Shown: one piece after another, positions 40,378 to 49,848 of the stretch
How the letters are laid out: every line of letters begins with the position of its first letter
How positions within the stretch are numbered: position 1 is the stretch's first letter
NCBI GenBank assembly: GCA_039814575.1
Contig: JBCCAY010000019.1
Coordinates: forward strand, 8,260-72,259
Reading direction: 5' to 3'
Source of the DNA: MED-G105 sp039814575
GTDB taxonomy: Bacteria; Pseudomonadota; Alphaproteobacteria; Caulobacterales; Parvularculaceae
Length of the DNA: 64,000 nt
The notes under the pieces: generated by a model
What the model was told of the DNA's origin: nothing
Seen by the model: only the letters and a program-made list of their open reading frames with translations
Database searches by the model: none
Translations under genes and position numbers: made by a program

Positions 40378-43300
40378 GTGTCTGACTTCATTCATCTCCA
40401 TGTGCACTCAGCCTATTCCCTGTCGGAAGGCGCGATTAAATCCGGTCGATTGAAGGATTTGTGCCTCGATGCGGGGATGCCGGCGGTGGGGGTTGCTGAC
40501 ACCAATAATCTTTTCGGCGCCTTGGAGTTTTCTGAAATGTTGTCGGGCGCCGGCGTTCAGCCCCTACCGGGGCTGCAACAATCCGTTCAGATTCCTAGCC
40601 TGGTTAACGCCGAGCCGCGCACGGCGCGCGCGCCGCATCTTGTTTTGATGGCGCAAAGCGATGAGGGCTTTCGCAATCTGATGCGGTTGACGAGCCGCGC
40701 CTTTTTGTCGTCCGTGCGCGACGATGATCCGTGTGCGGCGCTCGACTGGTTGGCGCCCCTAAGCGACGGCGTCATTTGCTTGACCGGTGGTTATGACGGC
40801 CCGTTTGACCGTTTCATGCGGGCGGACCGGGCGGAGGAGGCGCGGGCGCTCTTCGACGAATTGGCGGCGATTTTTCCGGACAGGCTTTATTTCGAAGTGC
40901 AGCGCTGCGAGGGGCGCGATTGGTCGTTGGCGGAGGCGGCGGGCCTTGATGCGGCTTACGCGCTCGGTTTGCCGATTGTCGCGACCAATGAGCCGTTTTT
41001 CCCGACGGCCGATGACTTTGAGGCCCATGACGCGCTCATGTGCATCGCCGAGGGCGCTTATGTGCACCAAGACGAGCGGCGAAAAGTCTCGCCCGACCAT
41101 TATTTTAAGTCCGCCGAAGAAATGGCGGCGTTGTTCGCCGATTTGCCGGAGGCGCTGGGGACGAGCCTAGAAATCGCCAAGCGCTGTGCGTTTCGCCCGC
41201 GCACCCATCCGCCGATCTTGCCGCGTTTCGTCGCTGCTTCCGAGAGTGAGGGCGAGGAAGGCGACGCGGCGGCCGTAGAAATTGACGACGCGGCGCTCGC
41301 CGAAGGTGAGGCGGACGAGCTGGAACGCCAGGCCCGAGCGGGGCTTGAGGCGCGGCTCGCCGAGAATGAGCCCGCTGCGCCCCTTGAAGATTACTGGGCG
41401 CGTCTCGATCGCGAGCTTGGCATCATTCGGCAGATGGGGTTTCCTGGCTATTTCCTCATTGTTGCGGACTTCATCAAATGGGCGAAAACCCATGGCGTGC
41501 CAGTGGGGCCGGGGCGCGGCTCGGGCGCCGGCTCCGTCGTCGCTTGGGCGCTCACCATCACCGATCTCGATCCCTTGCGGTTCGGCCTTCTTTTTGAGCG
41601 GTTCTTGAACCCTGAACGGGTCTCCATGCCCGATTTCGATATTGATTTCTGTCAGGATCGTCGCGACGAAGTCATTCGATACGTTCAAGAGAAATATGGC
41701 CGTGATCGCGTCGCGCAGATCATCACCTTTGGTAAGCTGCAAGCGCGCGCTGTGGTGCGCGATGTCGGTCGCGTTTTGGGCTTGCCGTTCGGCCAGGTTG
41801 ACCGCCTGTGCAAACTGATCCCGAACAATCCGGCGAACCCGGTCACCCTTGGCGAGGCGATCGACACCGAGCCGCGCCTGCAAGAAGAGCGCGATCGCGA
41901 AGAGGCTGTCGCCGCTTTGTTGTCGACCGCGTTGAAGCTGGAAGGGCTTTATCGACACGCTTCGACCCACGCCGCCGGCGTCGTCATTGGCGATCGTCCG
42001 CTTGATGAGTTGACGCCGCTCTATCTTGATCCGCGTGCGGAGATGCCGGCGACCCAATATAATATGAAATGGGTGGAGCCGGCCGGTCTTGTAAAATTCG
42101 ACTTTCTTGGTCTGAAAACGCTGACGGTCGTGGAAAAAGCTGCCGCTTTCGTGCGCGCCGGCGATTCCCAAGCGGCGGATTTTTCGCCGGAGAAAGTCCC
42201 ACTCGACGACGCACCGACCTTCGCCATGTTGGGGGAAGGCCAAGCGGTCGGCGTCTTCCAATTGGAGAGCGCCGGCATGCGCGCCACGTTGCGCGCCATG
42301 CAGCCGGACAGTTTAGAAGACATTATCGCGCTGATTTCGCTCTATCGGCCGGGGCCGATGGAGAACATCCCGACCTATGTGGAGCGCAAAAAAGGCGAAG
42401 CGCCGATCGACTATTTGCACCCGACCTTAGAGCCGGTGCTGAAAGAAACCTATGGCGTCATCATCTATCAAGAACAGGTGATGCAGATCGCACAGATCCT
42501 TTCCGGTTACAGTCTTGGCGAGGCGGATTTGTTGCGTCGCGCCATGGGTAAGAAAAAGAAAGAGGAGATGGATCGCCAGCGCATCCGCTTTGTCGACGGC
42601 GCAAAAGAAAAGGGCGTCGATCCGGCCAAAGCCTCCTCGATCTTCGATCTCGTGCAGAAATTCGCCGGCTACGGATTTAACAAGTCCCACGCGGCCGCCT
42701 ATGCCTATATCGCCTACCAAACGGCGTACTTAAAGGCGAACTATCCGGCCGCGTTGTTAGCCGCGTCTATGTCGCTTGATCGGACGAATACAGATAAACT
42801 TGCGGTGTTCGTTAAAGAGGCGCGGGATATCGATGTGTCGGTCGCCGGCCCCCATGTGAACCATAGCGAGGCCGACTTCGCCGTATCCGACGGCGCCATC
42901 ATTTATGGGCTCGGCGCCGTGAAAAATGTCGGCGAAGCGGCGATGGAGGAGATTGTCCGAGCTCGCGCTGACGGCGGTCCTTATAATGATCTTCATGATT
43001 TAGCTGAGCGCGTGCCGTTAAAGACGGTGGGCAAACGCTCTTTAGAGAATCTCGCCCGCGCCGGCGCGCTTGACGGGTTAGCGGCCTCGCGCGCGGCGGC
43101 GCTCGCGAATGTGGACATGTTGGTGCGTTACTCGGCGCAAATTTTTGAAGAGCGCGCGAGCAGTCAGCGCGGGCTGTTCGAAGATGGGCCGACCGCTCTG
43201 GAGCGCCCACGCCTTGTCCGCGCTGACGCTGCGACCGGGCTTGACGCCCTCAATGATGAGCGGGCCGCGCTCGGTTTTTATTTCAGCGGACACCCCCTCG

Positions 43301-44082
43301 ACGATTATTCTGTTGAATTGGAGCGATTAGGCGCCCTTACCCATGCGGAACTGTTGGAGGCGGCGCGGGAAATCCGCGTCGATGCTGACATGGCTGTGGT
43401 CATCCGCGATATTCGCGTGCGTCGGTCCCGCAATGGCAATCCCTTCGCTTGGGTGGAGTGTTCCGACGCGACGGGCGATTTCGAAGTCACGGTGTTTTCT
43501 GAAACCTTGTCCCGCTCACGCGATCTTTTGGAGCCGGGCGCGCTGCTTTTGCTGCGCGTCGGCGCCGAGGCGCGAGAGGGGGAGGTGCGTCTCACCTGCG
43601 AAAGCGCGCGCCGGCTCGACGCCGCCGCCGCACAAACGACGTCGCAATTACGCATCGCCGTGCGTACCCCGGAGGCGCTGGCGGCCGTTAAGCGCCGGAT
43701 CGCAGCGGTGAAGCCGCCAAGCCCGCAAGAGGCCGGCGATGTTTTCATCACATTGCATTTGCCGCCGCCGTCGCCCTTGAGCGACGCCTCTGACGCCGCT
43801 GACGCCTCTGACGCCGCTGGCGCCGCTGGCGCCGCCGACGCCAATGGTTCGGCGAATCGTTCAGGCAAAGGGTTCGCCGGCGGCTCTAAAGGCGCTTCCG
43901 AAGAGAATGGTATTGTCAGAGGCGAGTGGGTTAGCGCGGAAAGGACGGGCGGCCCCGCGACGCCGGCGCGCATTGTGGGACGAACGGTGGACTTGAAACT
44001 GCCGGAAAAGGCCCTTTGCACGCCAGCGGCGCGGAATGCCTTAAAGGCGTTAGAGGGCGTTGTTGATGTGGAACTCTTGTAG
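40378..44082 (+). CDS. dnaE: DNA polymerase III alpha subunit
   Basis: A 1234-residue replicative polymerase. The PHP domain begins FIHLHVHSAYSLSEGAIK. The polymerase core carries PDFDIDF with Asp419 and Asp421, and LVKFDFLGLKTL, with KKKKEEMDRQRIRFVDG and AGYGFNKSHAAAYAYIAYQTAYLK further on. Finger and beta-binding regions and an OB domain follow. The GTG at 40378 begins exactly at the conserved start; an earlier in-frame GTG would add 41 Arg-rich residues. A low-complexity Ser/Asp/Ala insert lies near residue 1136. It is the replicative enzyme, not the error-prone DnaE2, by the FNKSHA and overall length. Confidence 0.96.
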   Translation: MSDFIHLHVHSAYSLSEGAIKSGRLKDLCLDAGMPAVGVADTNNLFGALEFSEMLSGAGVQPLPGLQQSVQIPSLVNAEPRTARAPHLVLMAQSDEGFRNLMRLTSRAFLSSVRDDDPCAALDWLAPLSDGVICLTGGYDGPFDRFMRADRAEEARALFDELAAIFPDRLYFEVQRCEGRDWSLAEAAGLDAAYALGLPIVATNEPFFPTADDFEAHDALMCIAEGAYVHQDERRKVSPDHYFKSAEEMAALFADLPEALGTSLEIAKRCAFRPRTHPPILPRFVAASESEGEEGDAAAVEIDDAALAEGEADELERQARAGLEARLAENEPAAPLEDYWARLDRELGIIRQMGFPGYFLIVADFIKWAKTHGVPVGPGRGSGAGSVVAWALTITDLDPLRFGLLFERFLNPERVSMPDFDIDFCQDRRDEVIRYVQEKYGRDRVAQIITFGKLQARAVVRDVGRVLGLPFGQVDRLCKLIPNNPANPVTLGEAIDTEPRLQEERDREEAVAALLSTALKLEGLYRHASTHAAGVVIGDRPLDELTPLYLDPRAEMPATQYNMKWVEPAGLVKFDFLGLKTLTVVEKAAAFVRAGDSQAADFSPEKVPLDDAPTFAMLGEGQAVGVFQLESAGMRATLRAMQPDSLEDIIALISLYRPGPMENIPTYVERKKGEAPIDYLHPTLEPVLKETYGVIIYQEQVMQIAQILSGYSLGEADLLRRAMGKKKKEEMDRQRIRFVDGAKEKGVDPAKASSIFDLVQKFAGYGFNKSHAAAYAYIAYQTAYLKANYPAALLAASMSLDRTNTDKLAVFVKEARDIDVSVAGPHVNHSEADFAVSDGAIIYGLGAVKNVGEAAMEEIVRARADGGPYNDLHDLAERVPLKTVGKRSLENLARAGALDGLAASRAAALANVDMLVRYSAQIFEERASSQRGLFEDGPTALERPRLVRADAATGLDALNDERAALGFYFSGHPLDDYSVELERLGALTHAELLEAAREIRVDADMAVVIRDIRVRRSRNGNPFAWVECSDATGDFEVTVFSETLSRSRDLLEPGALLLLRVGAEAREGEVRLTCESARRLDAAAAQTTSQLRIAVRTPEALAAVKRRIAAVKPPSPQEAGDVFITLHLPPPSPLSDASDAADASDAAGAAGAADANGSANRSGKGFAGGSKGASEENGIVRGEWVSAERTGGPATPARIVGRTVDLKLPEKALCTPAARNALKALEGVVDVELL
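43783..43842 (+). repeat. In-frame tandem repeat in the dnaE C-terminal region
   Basis: Nine-base units (GACGCCTCT and GACGCCGCT, drifting to GGCGCCGCT) repeat six times with a partial seventh. Two exact 18-base copies stand at 43783-43800 and 43801-43818. They encode DAS, DAA and GAA triplets in a disordered linker between the OB domain and the C-terminus. Confidence 0.9.
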
Positions 44083-44581
44083 GGGTGATGGTGCAGATAA
44101 CCGGTCGGCCTTTGGCTTTATCTCCGAGCGCCTATCCTGGGGGTGGGGAGAGGCGGCCGCCCTTTGTGTGCCGCCCTTAGTGAGCCGTGTTTTGGGGGAA
44201 AGGTCTTGATGAGGCCCGGTTTTTTGCGTAAAGGCCCGCGTATCACTCACGCGCGTCAACCCTCGGTGCGTTGACGAAAGTGGGCCGGCTCTCGCTCGCC
44301 GTTGATCGCCTTCGCCGCTTTTCGGCCCTCCGTCTTTTCGCGGGGCCGTTGCGCAGCAAGGTTCTAAGCGACGTTTTCCTTGCAGAAAGCGGTCGCGACG
44401 CCCTTTATTTCAAGGGCATTTGGTCAGCGGTCAGGACGGTTTATCGGCGACGAATGTGGTCTTGCGACCTCGTTATTGTCGTGGAAATCGACCGAGCAGG
44501 CGTTGGCGCTCTTTAAGACACGCTCTTCGTTGCGAAACGAAACCGGCGCGCGGCGGAAAAACCGAAGGAGAAAAGCAGACC
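44083..44581. other. Intergenic region between dnaE and rpsB
   Basis: About 500 bases without a supported gene. It should hold the rpsB promoter and an untranslated leader. A GGCGGC/GCCGCC inverted pair at about 44153-44176 is visible but has no T-run, so it is not a convincing terminator. Short overlapping ORFs begin with TTG or lack start signals and are not called. A strong AAGGAG Shine-Dalgarno at the end belongs to rpsB. Confidence 0.5.
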
Positions 44582-45421
44582 ATGGCGCTGCCTGAATTTT
44601 CTATGCGCCAGCTTCTGGAAGCTGGCGTCCATTTTGGCCACCAAACCCATCGTTGGGACCCGAAGATGAAATCTTACATCTTCGGCGATCGCAACGGCGT
44701 TCACATCATCGATTTATCGCAAACGGTACCGCTCTTGCACCAGGCGCTTCTGCGCGTGCGCGACGTCGTCGCCGGCGGCGGGCGCATTCTTTTCGTCGGC
44801 ACGAAACGCCAAGCCCAAGCCCCGGTCGCTGAAGCGGCCGCCCGGTGCGCCCAGTACTATATGAATGTGCGCTGGCTTGGCGGCACCTTGACGAATTGGG
44901 AAACCATTTCCAATTCCATTCGTCGCCTGAAAGAACTGGAAGAAGTGATTGACGGCGGCGGCGGCGGCCTCACGAAAAAAGAGCAATTGGTCGTGACGCG
45001 CGAAAAAGAAAAGCTCGACGCGTCGCTCGGCGGCATTCGCGATCTTGGCGGGTTGCCGGACCTTTTGTTCGTCATCGACGTCAAAAAAGAAGCGATCGCT
45101 GTTAAAGAGGCCAACAAATTAGGCATTCCGGTTGTCGCAGTCGTTGATACGAATTGCAGCCCGGACGGCGTCGACATCGTTATTCCAGGCAATGACGACG
45201 CGTCGCGCGCCATTGCGCTTTACTGCAATCTCGTGGCCGACGCGGTGATCGACGGTATTTCGGCGAGCCAAGCCGCGCTCGGCGTCGACATTGGCGCGTT
45301 TGAGGACGCCCCCGTTGAGCCGGCGCTCGAAGCTGCGGCTGACGCTGCGGTTGAAACGACGGCGGCTGAAGCGTCGACAGAAGCGGCGACGGGTGGTGCG
45401 GAGGCCGCTGAGCCTGCTTAA
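44582..45421 (+). CDS. rpsB: 30S ribosomal protein S2
   Basis: A 279-residue S2, essential for joining of S1 to the small subunit. It begins MALPEFSMRQLLEAGVHFGHQTHRWDPKM, the conserved start, and includes RILFVGTKRQAQ, YMNVRWLGGTLTNWETI and the PVVAVVDTNCSPDGVDIVIPGNDDASRAI ending of the core. An Ala/Glu-rich tail of about 45 residues follows, as in other alphaproteobacteria. AAGGAG precedes the ATG. It is followed by tsf, the usual partner. Confidence 0.98.
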   Translation: MALPEFSMRQLLEAGVHFGHQTHRWDPKMKSYIFGDRNGVHIIDLSQTVPLLHQALLRVRDVVAGGGRILFVGTKRQAQAPVAEAAARCAQYYMNVRWLGGTLTNWETISNSIRRLKELEEVIDGGGGGLTKKEQLVVTREKEKLDASLGGIRDLGGLPDLLFVIDVKKEAIAVKEANKLGIPVVAVVDTNCSPDGVDIVIPGNDDASRAIALYCNLVADAVIDGISASQAALGVDIGAFEDAPVEPALEAAADAAVETTAAEASTEAATGGAEAAEPA

Positions 45422-45440
45422 ACACGGCGCTCACCCCTAA

Positions 45441-45472
45441 TCGGCGCCTGGAAGAAATTATCCAGGGGCCGA
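45441..45472 (+). other. Stem-loop in the rpsB-tsf gap
   Basis: TCGGC-G-CCTGGA, an eight-base loop (AGAAATTA) and TCCAGG-G-GCCGA form an 11-pair stem with one G-G mismatch, 19 bases after the rpsB stop. There is no T-run, so it is not a standard terminator; a processing site or partial attenuator that lowers tsf relative to rpsB is possible. Confidence 0.6.
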
Positions 45473-45641
45473 ATTGACGGAGGCGCGGCGAGCGCCGGCA
45501 AACACGTACGGCGATCGCGACGCGGCTTCGGCGCGCCGCGGCGGCGACAATCGGGCCCTTAAGTGCGACCTACGGAATAATGGAAATGATGACCGCGTTG
45601 TCCCGACGAGGACGCGTGGCGCTTCTAAGGAGACAAAGACG

Positions 45642-46556
45642 ATGGCGACAATAACGGCGCAAACGGTGAAGCAATTGCGCGAAATGACCGGCGCAGGCAT
45701 GATGGATTGTAAGGCCGCGCTCGGAGAAACCGACGGCGATGTCGACGCTGCGGTCGAGTGGTTGCGCAAAAAAGGCCTCTCGAAAGCGGCCAAGAAATCA
45801 GGCCGCACCGCGTCTGAAGGGCTCGTCGCCGTTGCGCGCGCCGACGCCGGCGATCGCGCTGTTCTTGTTGAAGTGAATTCCGAGACAGACTTCGTCGCGC
45901 GCAATGACGTTTTCCAAAAAATGGTGCGCGACATCGCGGAAACGGCGCTCGGCACCGATCTCGCCGCCGGCGGCGACGTTGAGAGCGTTCGCTCCGCCGC
46001 CTATCCGGGCGCTGATAAGTCGGTTCAAGACCATATTGCTGAAATGGTCGGCCAGATTGGCGAGAACATGGCGCTGCGCCGCGCCGACGGCGTCAGCGTC
46101 GAGGCCGGCGCCGTGGCTGCGTATATTCACAGCCCGACGGTTGAGGGTGCCGGCAAAATCGGCGTTCTCGTCGGCCTTGAATCAACCGGTGACAAGGAGA
46201 AGCTTGACGAACTCGGCAAAAAAATTGCGATGCACGTGGCCGCGACGCGTCCCTTGGCGGCGCGTGTTGAGGAATTAGATCCGGCCATTGTCGAGCGCGA
46301 GAAATCGGTTCTCGCCGACCAGGCGCGCGGGTCCGGCAAGCCTGAAGAGATCATCAATAAGATGGTTGAAGGCCGTCTGCGTAAATTCTACGAAGAATCC
46401 GTGCTTCTCGAGCAGATCTTCGTGATCGACGGCGAGAACACCGTCGGTAAGGTTCTGGAAAACGCGGCGAAAGACCTCGGCGCGCCGGTCGCGTTGAAAG
46501 GGTTCGCTCGTTTAGAGCTCGGCGAGGGCGTTGAGAAATCTGAAGACGACGACTAG
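45642..46556 (+). CDS. tsf: Translation elongation factor Ts
   Basis: A 304-residue guanine-nucleotide exchange factor for EF-Tu. The N-terminal UBA-like domain is visible as VKQLREMTGAGMMDCKAALGETDGDVDAAVEWLRKKGL, followed by RTASEGLVAV and VEVNSETDFVARND, which contact EF-Tu. The ATG at 45642 has AAGGAG upstream; an in-frame TTG at 45474 would add 56 unconserved residues. It follows rpsB after 220 bases containing a stem-loop. Confidence 0.98.
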   Translation: MATITAQTVKQLREMTGAGMMDCKAALGETDGDVDAAVEWLRKKGLSKAAKKSGRTASEGLVAVARADAGDRAVLVEVNSETDFVARNDVFQKMVRDIAETALGTDLAAGGDVESVRSAAYPGADKSVQDHIAEMVGQIGENMALRRADGVSVEAGAVAAYIHSPTVEGAGKIGVLVGLESTGDKEKLDELGKKIAMHVAATRPLAARVEELDPAIVEREKSVLADQARGSGKPEEIINKMVEGRLRKFYEESVLLEQIFVIDGENTVGKVLENAAKDLGAPVALKGFARLELGEGVEKSEDDD

Positions 46557-47271
46557 GGGCTCATTCGCCCCAAAAGCTCTCTCGCAAAGCGGATGGTTGA
46601 CGGTTCGTCGCCGTCAGCCGCCGCTTGATGCGGTTTTAGAACGCAAATCGTTTTGCAATTGTCCCTGATGGGTCGGATGTGTCGCCGTGCTGTTCGCGTG
46701 GCTCGCGTTCAGCCTTCGCCATCAATTCAGCCAATCTCTGGATTCTTCTTTCGCAGCGGTTGAGACAATCGCTTCTGGAACAGAATGAGCCTTCCACGGT
46801 CTCAGGTCGCTTGCAAATCGCTTATGGCTTGGTAGAGGATCGGTGACGCGGTTTCGCTCGGCCGATCCTATGCTCAATTTTGCACTTGATCGCGCTGGAC
46901 TGTGTTATGGCGCGCGGGCGTTTCGGGCTCGCTCTAGGTTCTCGCTTTAGATCGATGTATCTGGACTATTGGGAACGACGCGATGATTGGCGAGGCGGAG
47001 GGGAGAGCGAGGCGTCAGGATTTTTTAGAACCGCCGCACTGTTGAAGTCGCTGCGGCGAGGTCCGGCTGAACGCCTTGGCCTTAATTGTCGAATAGGCTC
47101 AACTTGCGCGATGACAATGCTGAACAGCGTTGCGGATGCGGATGGGGACGATAAGAGCCGGGCGTGCTGTATTGTTGTCGTCTAATTTTGGTCGCCGCGA
47201 TCAGAGGCGGCTAAGTCTCTGGCGTTTGGGCAAGCGAATTCTGATGAACGATCGGGCGAGGCGATAGGACG
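46557..47271. other. Long non-coding gap between tsf and pyrH
   Basis: About 715 bases, far more than is common between these genes. Just after tsf there is a GGGGC/GCCCC hairpin (46556-46571), a TGACGG/CCGTCA hairpin (46598-46616) and a CCGC/GCGG hairpin with TTTT (46621-46637), possibly a weak terminator. The rest shows no recognised RNA gene. An ORF at 46880-47185 starts with TTG, has no Shine-Dalgarno and unusual composition, and is not called. Confidence 0.5.
46598..46637 (+). terminator. Weak candidate terminator after tsf
   Basis: A six-pair hairpin (TGACGG/CCGTCA) is followed by a four-pair hairpin (CCGC/GCGG) and then TTTT. The stems are short, so only partial termination is plausible. 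Confidence 0.35.
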
Positions 47272-48093
47272 ATGCAGAAATCCGAGACGCAGAATACCGG
47301 CGGGTCGACAGCGAAAACCGATGAGGGGGCGATGACAAGCGCCGCGGCGACCGGCGAGGCGTTGCAGTTCAGGCGCATCCTCCTAAAAATTTCCGGCGAG
47401 GCGCTTATGGGAGGCGGCGCTTACGGCATTGACCAGGAGACGGTCTCTCGCATCGCCGGTGAAGTCGCTGACGCGAAAGCGCTCGGCGCGGAAATCTGTT
47501 TGGTCGTCGGCGGCGGCAATATTTTTCGCGGCGTCAGCAGCGCTGCAAAAGGCATGGAGCGCGCCAGCGCGGACTATATGGGCATGCTGGCGACGGTGTT
47601 GAATGCGCTCGCTCTGCAAAACGCCCTTGAGAACATTGGACTGTTTACGCGGGTGCTTTCCGGCATTGAGATGACCGCGGTTTGCGAGACCTATATTCGC
47701 CGCCGCGCCGTTCGGCATATGGAAAAAGGGCGGATCGTCATCTTCGCCGCTGGGACCGGCAACCCATTCTTTACAACAGACACGGCGGCCGCGCTGCGGG
47801 CTGCGGAGATGGGGTGCGACGCCCTGTTTAAGGGAACGCAAGTTGACGGCGTTTACTCCGCCGATCCCAAAAAAGACCCGACGGCGGAGCGGTTCGACCG
47901 GTTAAGCTACAAAGAAGTCATCCTTCGCGATTTGCAGGTCATGGACCAAGCCGCGATTGCTTTGACGCGCGAGAACAATATTCCAATTGTCGTTTTTCCG
48001 ATTACGGACCATGGCGGCGTCGTCGGGGCGTTGACGGGAACGGGGCCGCACACGGTGATTGGCGCTGAAGCCGCCGACGCTAAGGGCCGTTGA
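47272..48093 (+). CDS. pyrH: UMP kinase
   Basis: A hexameric enzyme that phosphorylates UMP to UDP. Conserved elements are RRILLKISGEALMG near the start, VGGGNIFRG, MLATVLNALALQ, GNPFFTTDTAAALRAAEMGCDALFKGTQVDGVYSADPKKDP and MDQAAIALTRENNIPIVVF. The first 25 residues are variable and the start is uncertain: the ATG at 47272 (273 residues) is given, but the ATG at 47332, with GAGGGGG upstream, gives a 253-residue protein closer to the usual length. It precedes frr, as in most bacteria. Confidence 0.95.
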   Translation: MQKSETQNTGGSTAKTDEGAMTSAAATGEALQFRRILLKISGEALMGGGAYGIDQETVSRIAGEVADAKALGAEICLVVGGGNIFRGVSSAAKGMERASADYMGMLATVLNALALQNALENIGLFTRVLSGIEMTAVCETYIRRRAVRHMEKGRIVIFAAGTGNPFFTTDTAAALRAAEMGCDALFKGTQVDGVYSADPKKDPTAERFDRLSYKEVILRDLQVMDQAAIALTRENNIPIVVFPITDHGGVVGALTGTGPHTVIGAEAADAKGR

Positions 48094-48247
48094 AAAGAAG
48101 GGATCGTTAGGCCGCTTTGGTATCGCATTGGGCGCCGCGAGATAATGCTGAGAAACGACGTCCCCAAAAGACGTCGAAAAATCACCGGGCTTCGAACGAA
48201 TTACCGCCCCATTGAGGGGTGATAGACTGGACGCAGGGAGTGCTACT

Positions 48248-48799
48248 ATGAGCGACGCCGTAAACATGGCCGATCTTGAAAAACGGATGGACGGCGCCAT
48301 CGCCGCGCTAAGAACGGAATTCTCCGGTCTGCGCACGGGGCGCGCCTCGACAAGCCTTGTGGAGCCGATCACGGTCGAAGCCTATGGTCAGCAAATGCCG
48401 ATGAATCAGGTCGGGACTGTGTCCGTGCCGGAGCCGCGCATGATCGCGATACAGGTTTGGGATAAGGGCATGGTTGGCGCGGTTGAGAAAGCGATCCGCG
48501 AATCTGGGCTTGGCATCAATCCGGTCGTCGACGGTGTTAATGTGCGCGTGCCGGTGCCGCCGCTCACCGAAGAGCGGCGGGCGGAACTGGCAAAAGTCGC
48601 TGGTAAGTACGCCGAGCAAGCCAAAATCGCTGTTCGCAATGTCCGCCGCGAAGGCATGGAGAGCGTCAAAAAAGCCGACGGTGTCGGCGAAGACGATCAA
48701 AAACGCCTATCGGACCAGGTTCAAAAATTAACCGACGATATGATTAAAAAGATCGACGAAGCGCTTTCGAAAAAGGAAGCCGAAATTATGCAGGTCTGA
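48248..48799 (+). CDS. frr: Ribosome recycling factor
   Basis: A 183-residue factor that, with EF-G, releases ribosomes from mRNA after termination. Family elements are MADLEKRMDGAIAALRTEFSGLRTGRAS, EAYGQQMPMNQVGTVSVPEPRMI, and PLTEERRAELAKVAGKYAEQAKIAVRNVRREGME with a helical end. The ATG at 48248, preceded by AGGGAG, is preferred to a TTG at 48212. It lies about 150 bases after pyrH. Confidence 0.97.
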   Translation: MSDAVNMADLEKRMDGAIAALRTEFSGLRTGRASTSLVEPITVEAYGQQMPMNQVGTVSVPEPRMIAIQVWDKGMVGAVEKAIRESGLGINPVVDGVNVRVPVPPLTEERRAELAKVAGKYAEQAKIAVRNVRREGMESVKKADGVGEDDQKRLSDQVQKLTDDMIKKIDEALSKKEAEIMQV

Positions 48800-48877
48800 C
48801 GCTTGGCGTCGACCTCGCCCCGCCCTCGCCCCGCCCTCGAAGGCGTGCGGCTTTGGAGAATAGGATAGGGTGTCATC

Positions 48878-49723
48878 GTGACGGCTCAGACCATCGCAAA
48901 AACCCGACCGCGGCTATTGAGAGACGCTCTCGACGCGAAAGACGTCCGAGATGCGAGCGCTGACGGTCGGCCGGAAGCGGATGTTGACCTTCATCCGACG
49001 GCCCGCGATGTCGCCATCATTATGGATGGCAATGGCCGATGGGCGGCGGCGCGCGGATTATCGCGCAGCGCCGGCCACCGCGCCGGCGTTGAAGCGGCGC
49101 GGCGCACGGTTGAAGCTGCGCGTGATCTCGGTTTGCGGTCTTTGACGCTTTATAGCTTCTCTACGGAGAATTGGCGCCGGCCGCCGGGCGAAGTGCGCGA
49201 TTTAATGGCGCTTCTTCGCGAATTTCTGGGCGAAGATCTGCCGACTTTGAAAAAGAATAAGGTTCGGGTGCGTGTTATTGGCGATCGGAAAAACCTTGAT
49301 CGTGAATTGCGACTTCTCGTCGACCAGGCGGAACGGCAAACGGCCGACAACGACGCATTTTTGCTGCAGATTGCTTTCAATTACGGCGGGCGAAACGAGA
49401 TCGCCCGCGCGGCGGCTCGATTGGCGGAGGCGGTTGCTGCCGGGGCTGTGAAACCTTCTGAGGTTGATGAGGCGACATTAGCGCAATATCTTGATACCGC
49501 CGGTGTCCGCGATCCTGATCTCGTCATTCGCACGAGCGGCGAAAAACGCGTCAGCAACTTTTTGCTTTGGCAGGCTGCTTACGCAGAATATGTCTTCACC
49601 GATGTTCTGTGGCCAGATTTTTCCGGCGTAGAACTTGCAGCGGCTGTGCGTGAGTTCGCATTACGTGACCGGCGTTATGGCGGGCTAAGCGAAGATGCTG
49701 AGACCGCGGCTGGCGGCTCTTAA
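48878..49723 (+). CDS. uppS: Undecaprenyl diphosphate synthase (cis-prenyltransferase)
   Basis: A 281-residue enzyme that makes the C55 lipid carrier used for peptidoglycan and polysaccharides. Motifs are VAIIMDGNGRWAAARG with the catalytic Asp, GHRAGVEAARR, LTLYSFSTENWRRP, and the ending DLVIRTSGEKRVSNFLLWQAAYAEYVFTDVLWPDF. It has an N-terminal extension of about 40 residues before the core and starts with GTG at 48878 after GGGTG. It begins the lipid and envelope part of the cluster. Confidence 0.96.
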   Translation: MTAQTIAKTRPRLLRDALDAKDVRDASADGRPEADVDLHPTARDVAIIMDGNGRWAAARGLSRSAGHRAGVEAARRTVEAARDLGLRSLTLYSFSTENWRRPPGEVRDLMALLREFLGEDLPTLKKNKVRVRVIGDRKNLDRELRLLVDQAERQTADNDAFLLQIAFNYGGRNEIARAAARLAEAVAAGAVKPSEVDEATLAQYLDTAGVRDPDLVIRTSGEKRVSNFLLWQAAYAEYVFTDVLWPDFSGVELAAAVREFALRDRRYGGLSEDAETAAGGS

Positions 49724-49848
49724 GTGGGGATGAGAGATGGCGACGTCCTTCCCGTGATGGGAGGGGGATTGAACGCGTTCTTTGGCCATCCTCATATAAA
49801 TCTTTATACGCATCTTTTGCTAATAAAAACTCGCCAGGTGAGGGGGCT

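Noticed and set aside
41167..42261. Leftward ORF of 364 codons
   Set aside because: Antisense to the catalytic core of dnaE; no protein features.
46880..47185. ORF of 101 codons in the tsf-pyrH gap
   Set aside because: Starts with TTG, no Shine-Dalgarno, Arg/Cys-rich composition and no recognisable motif.
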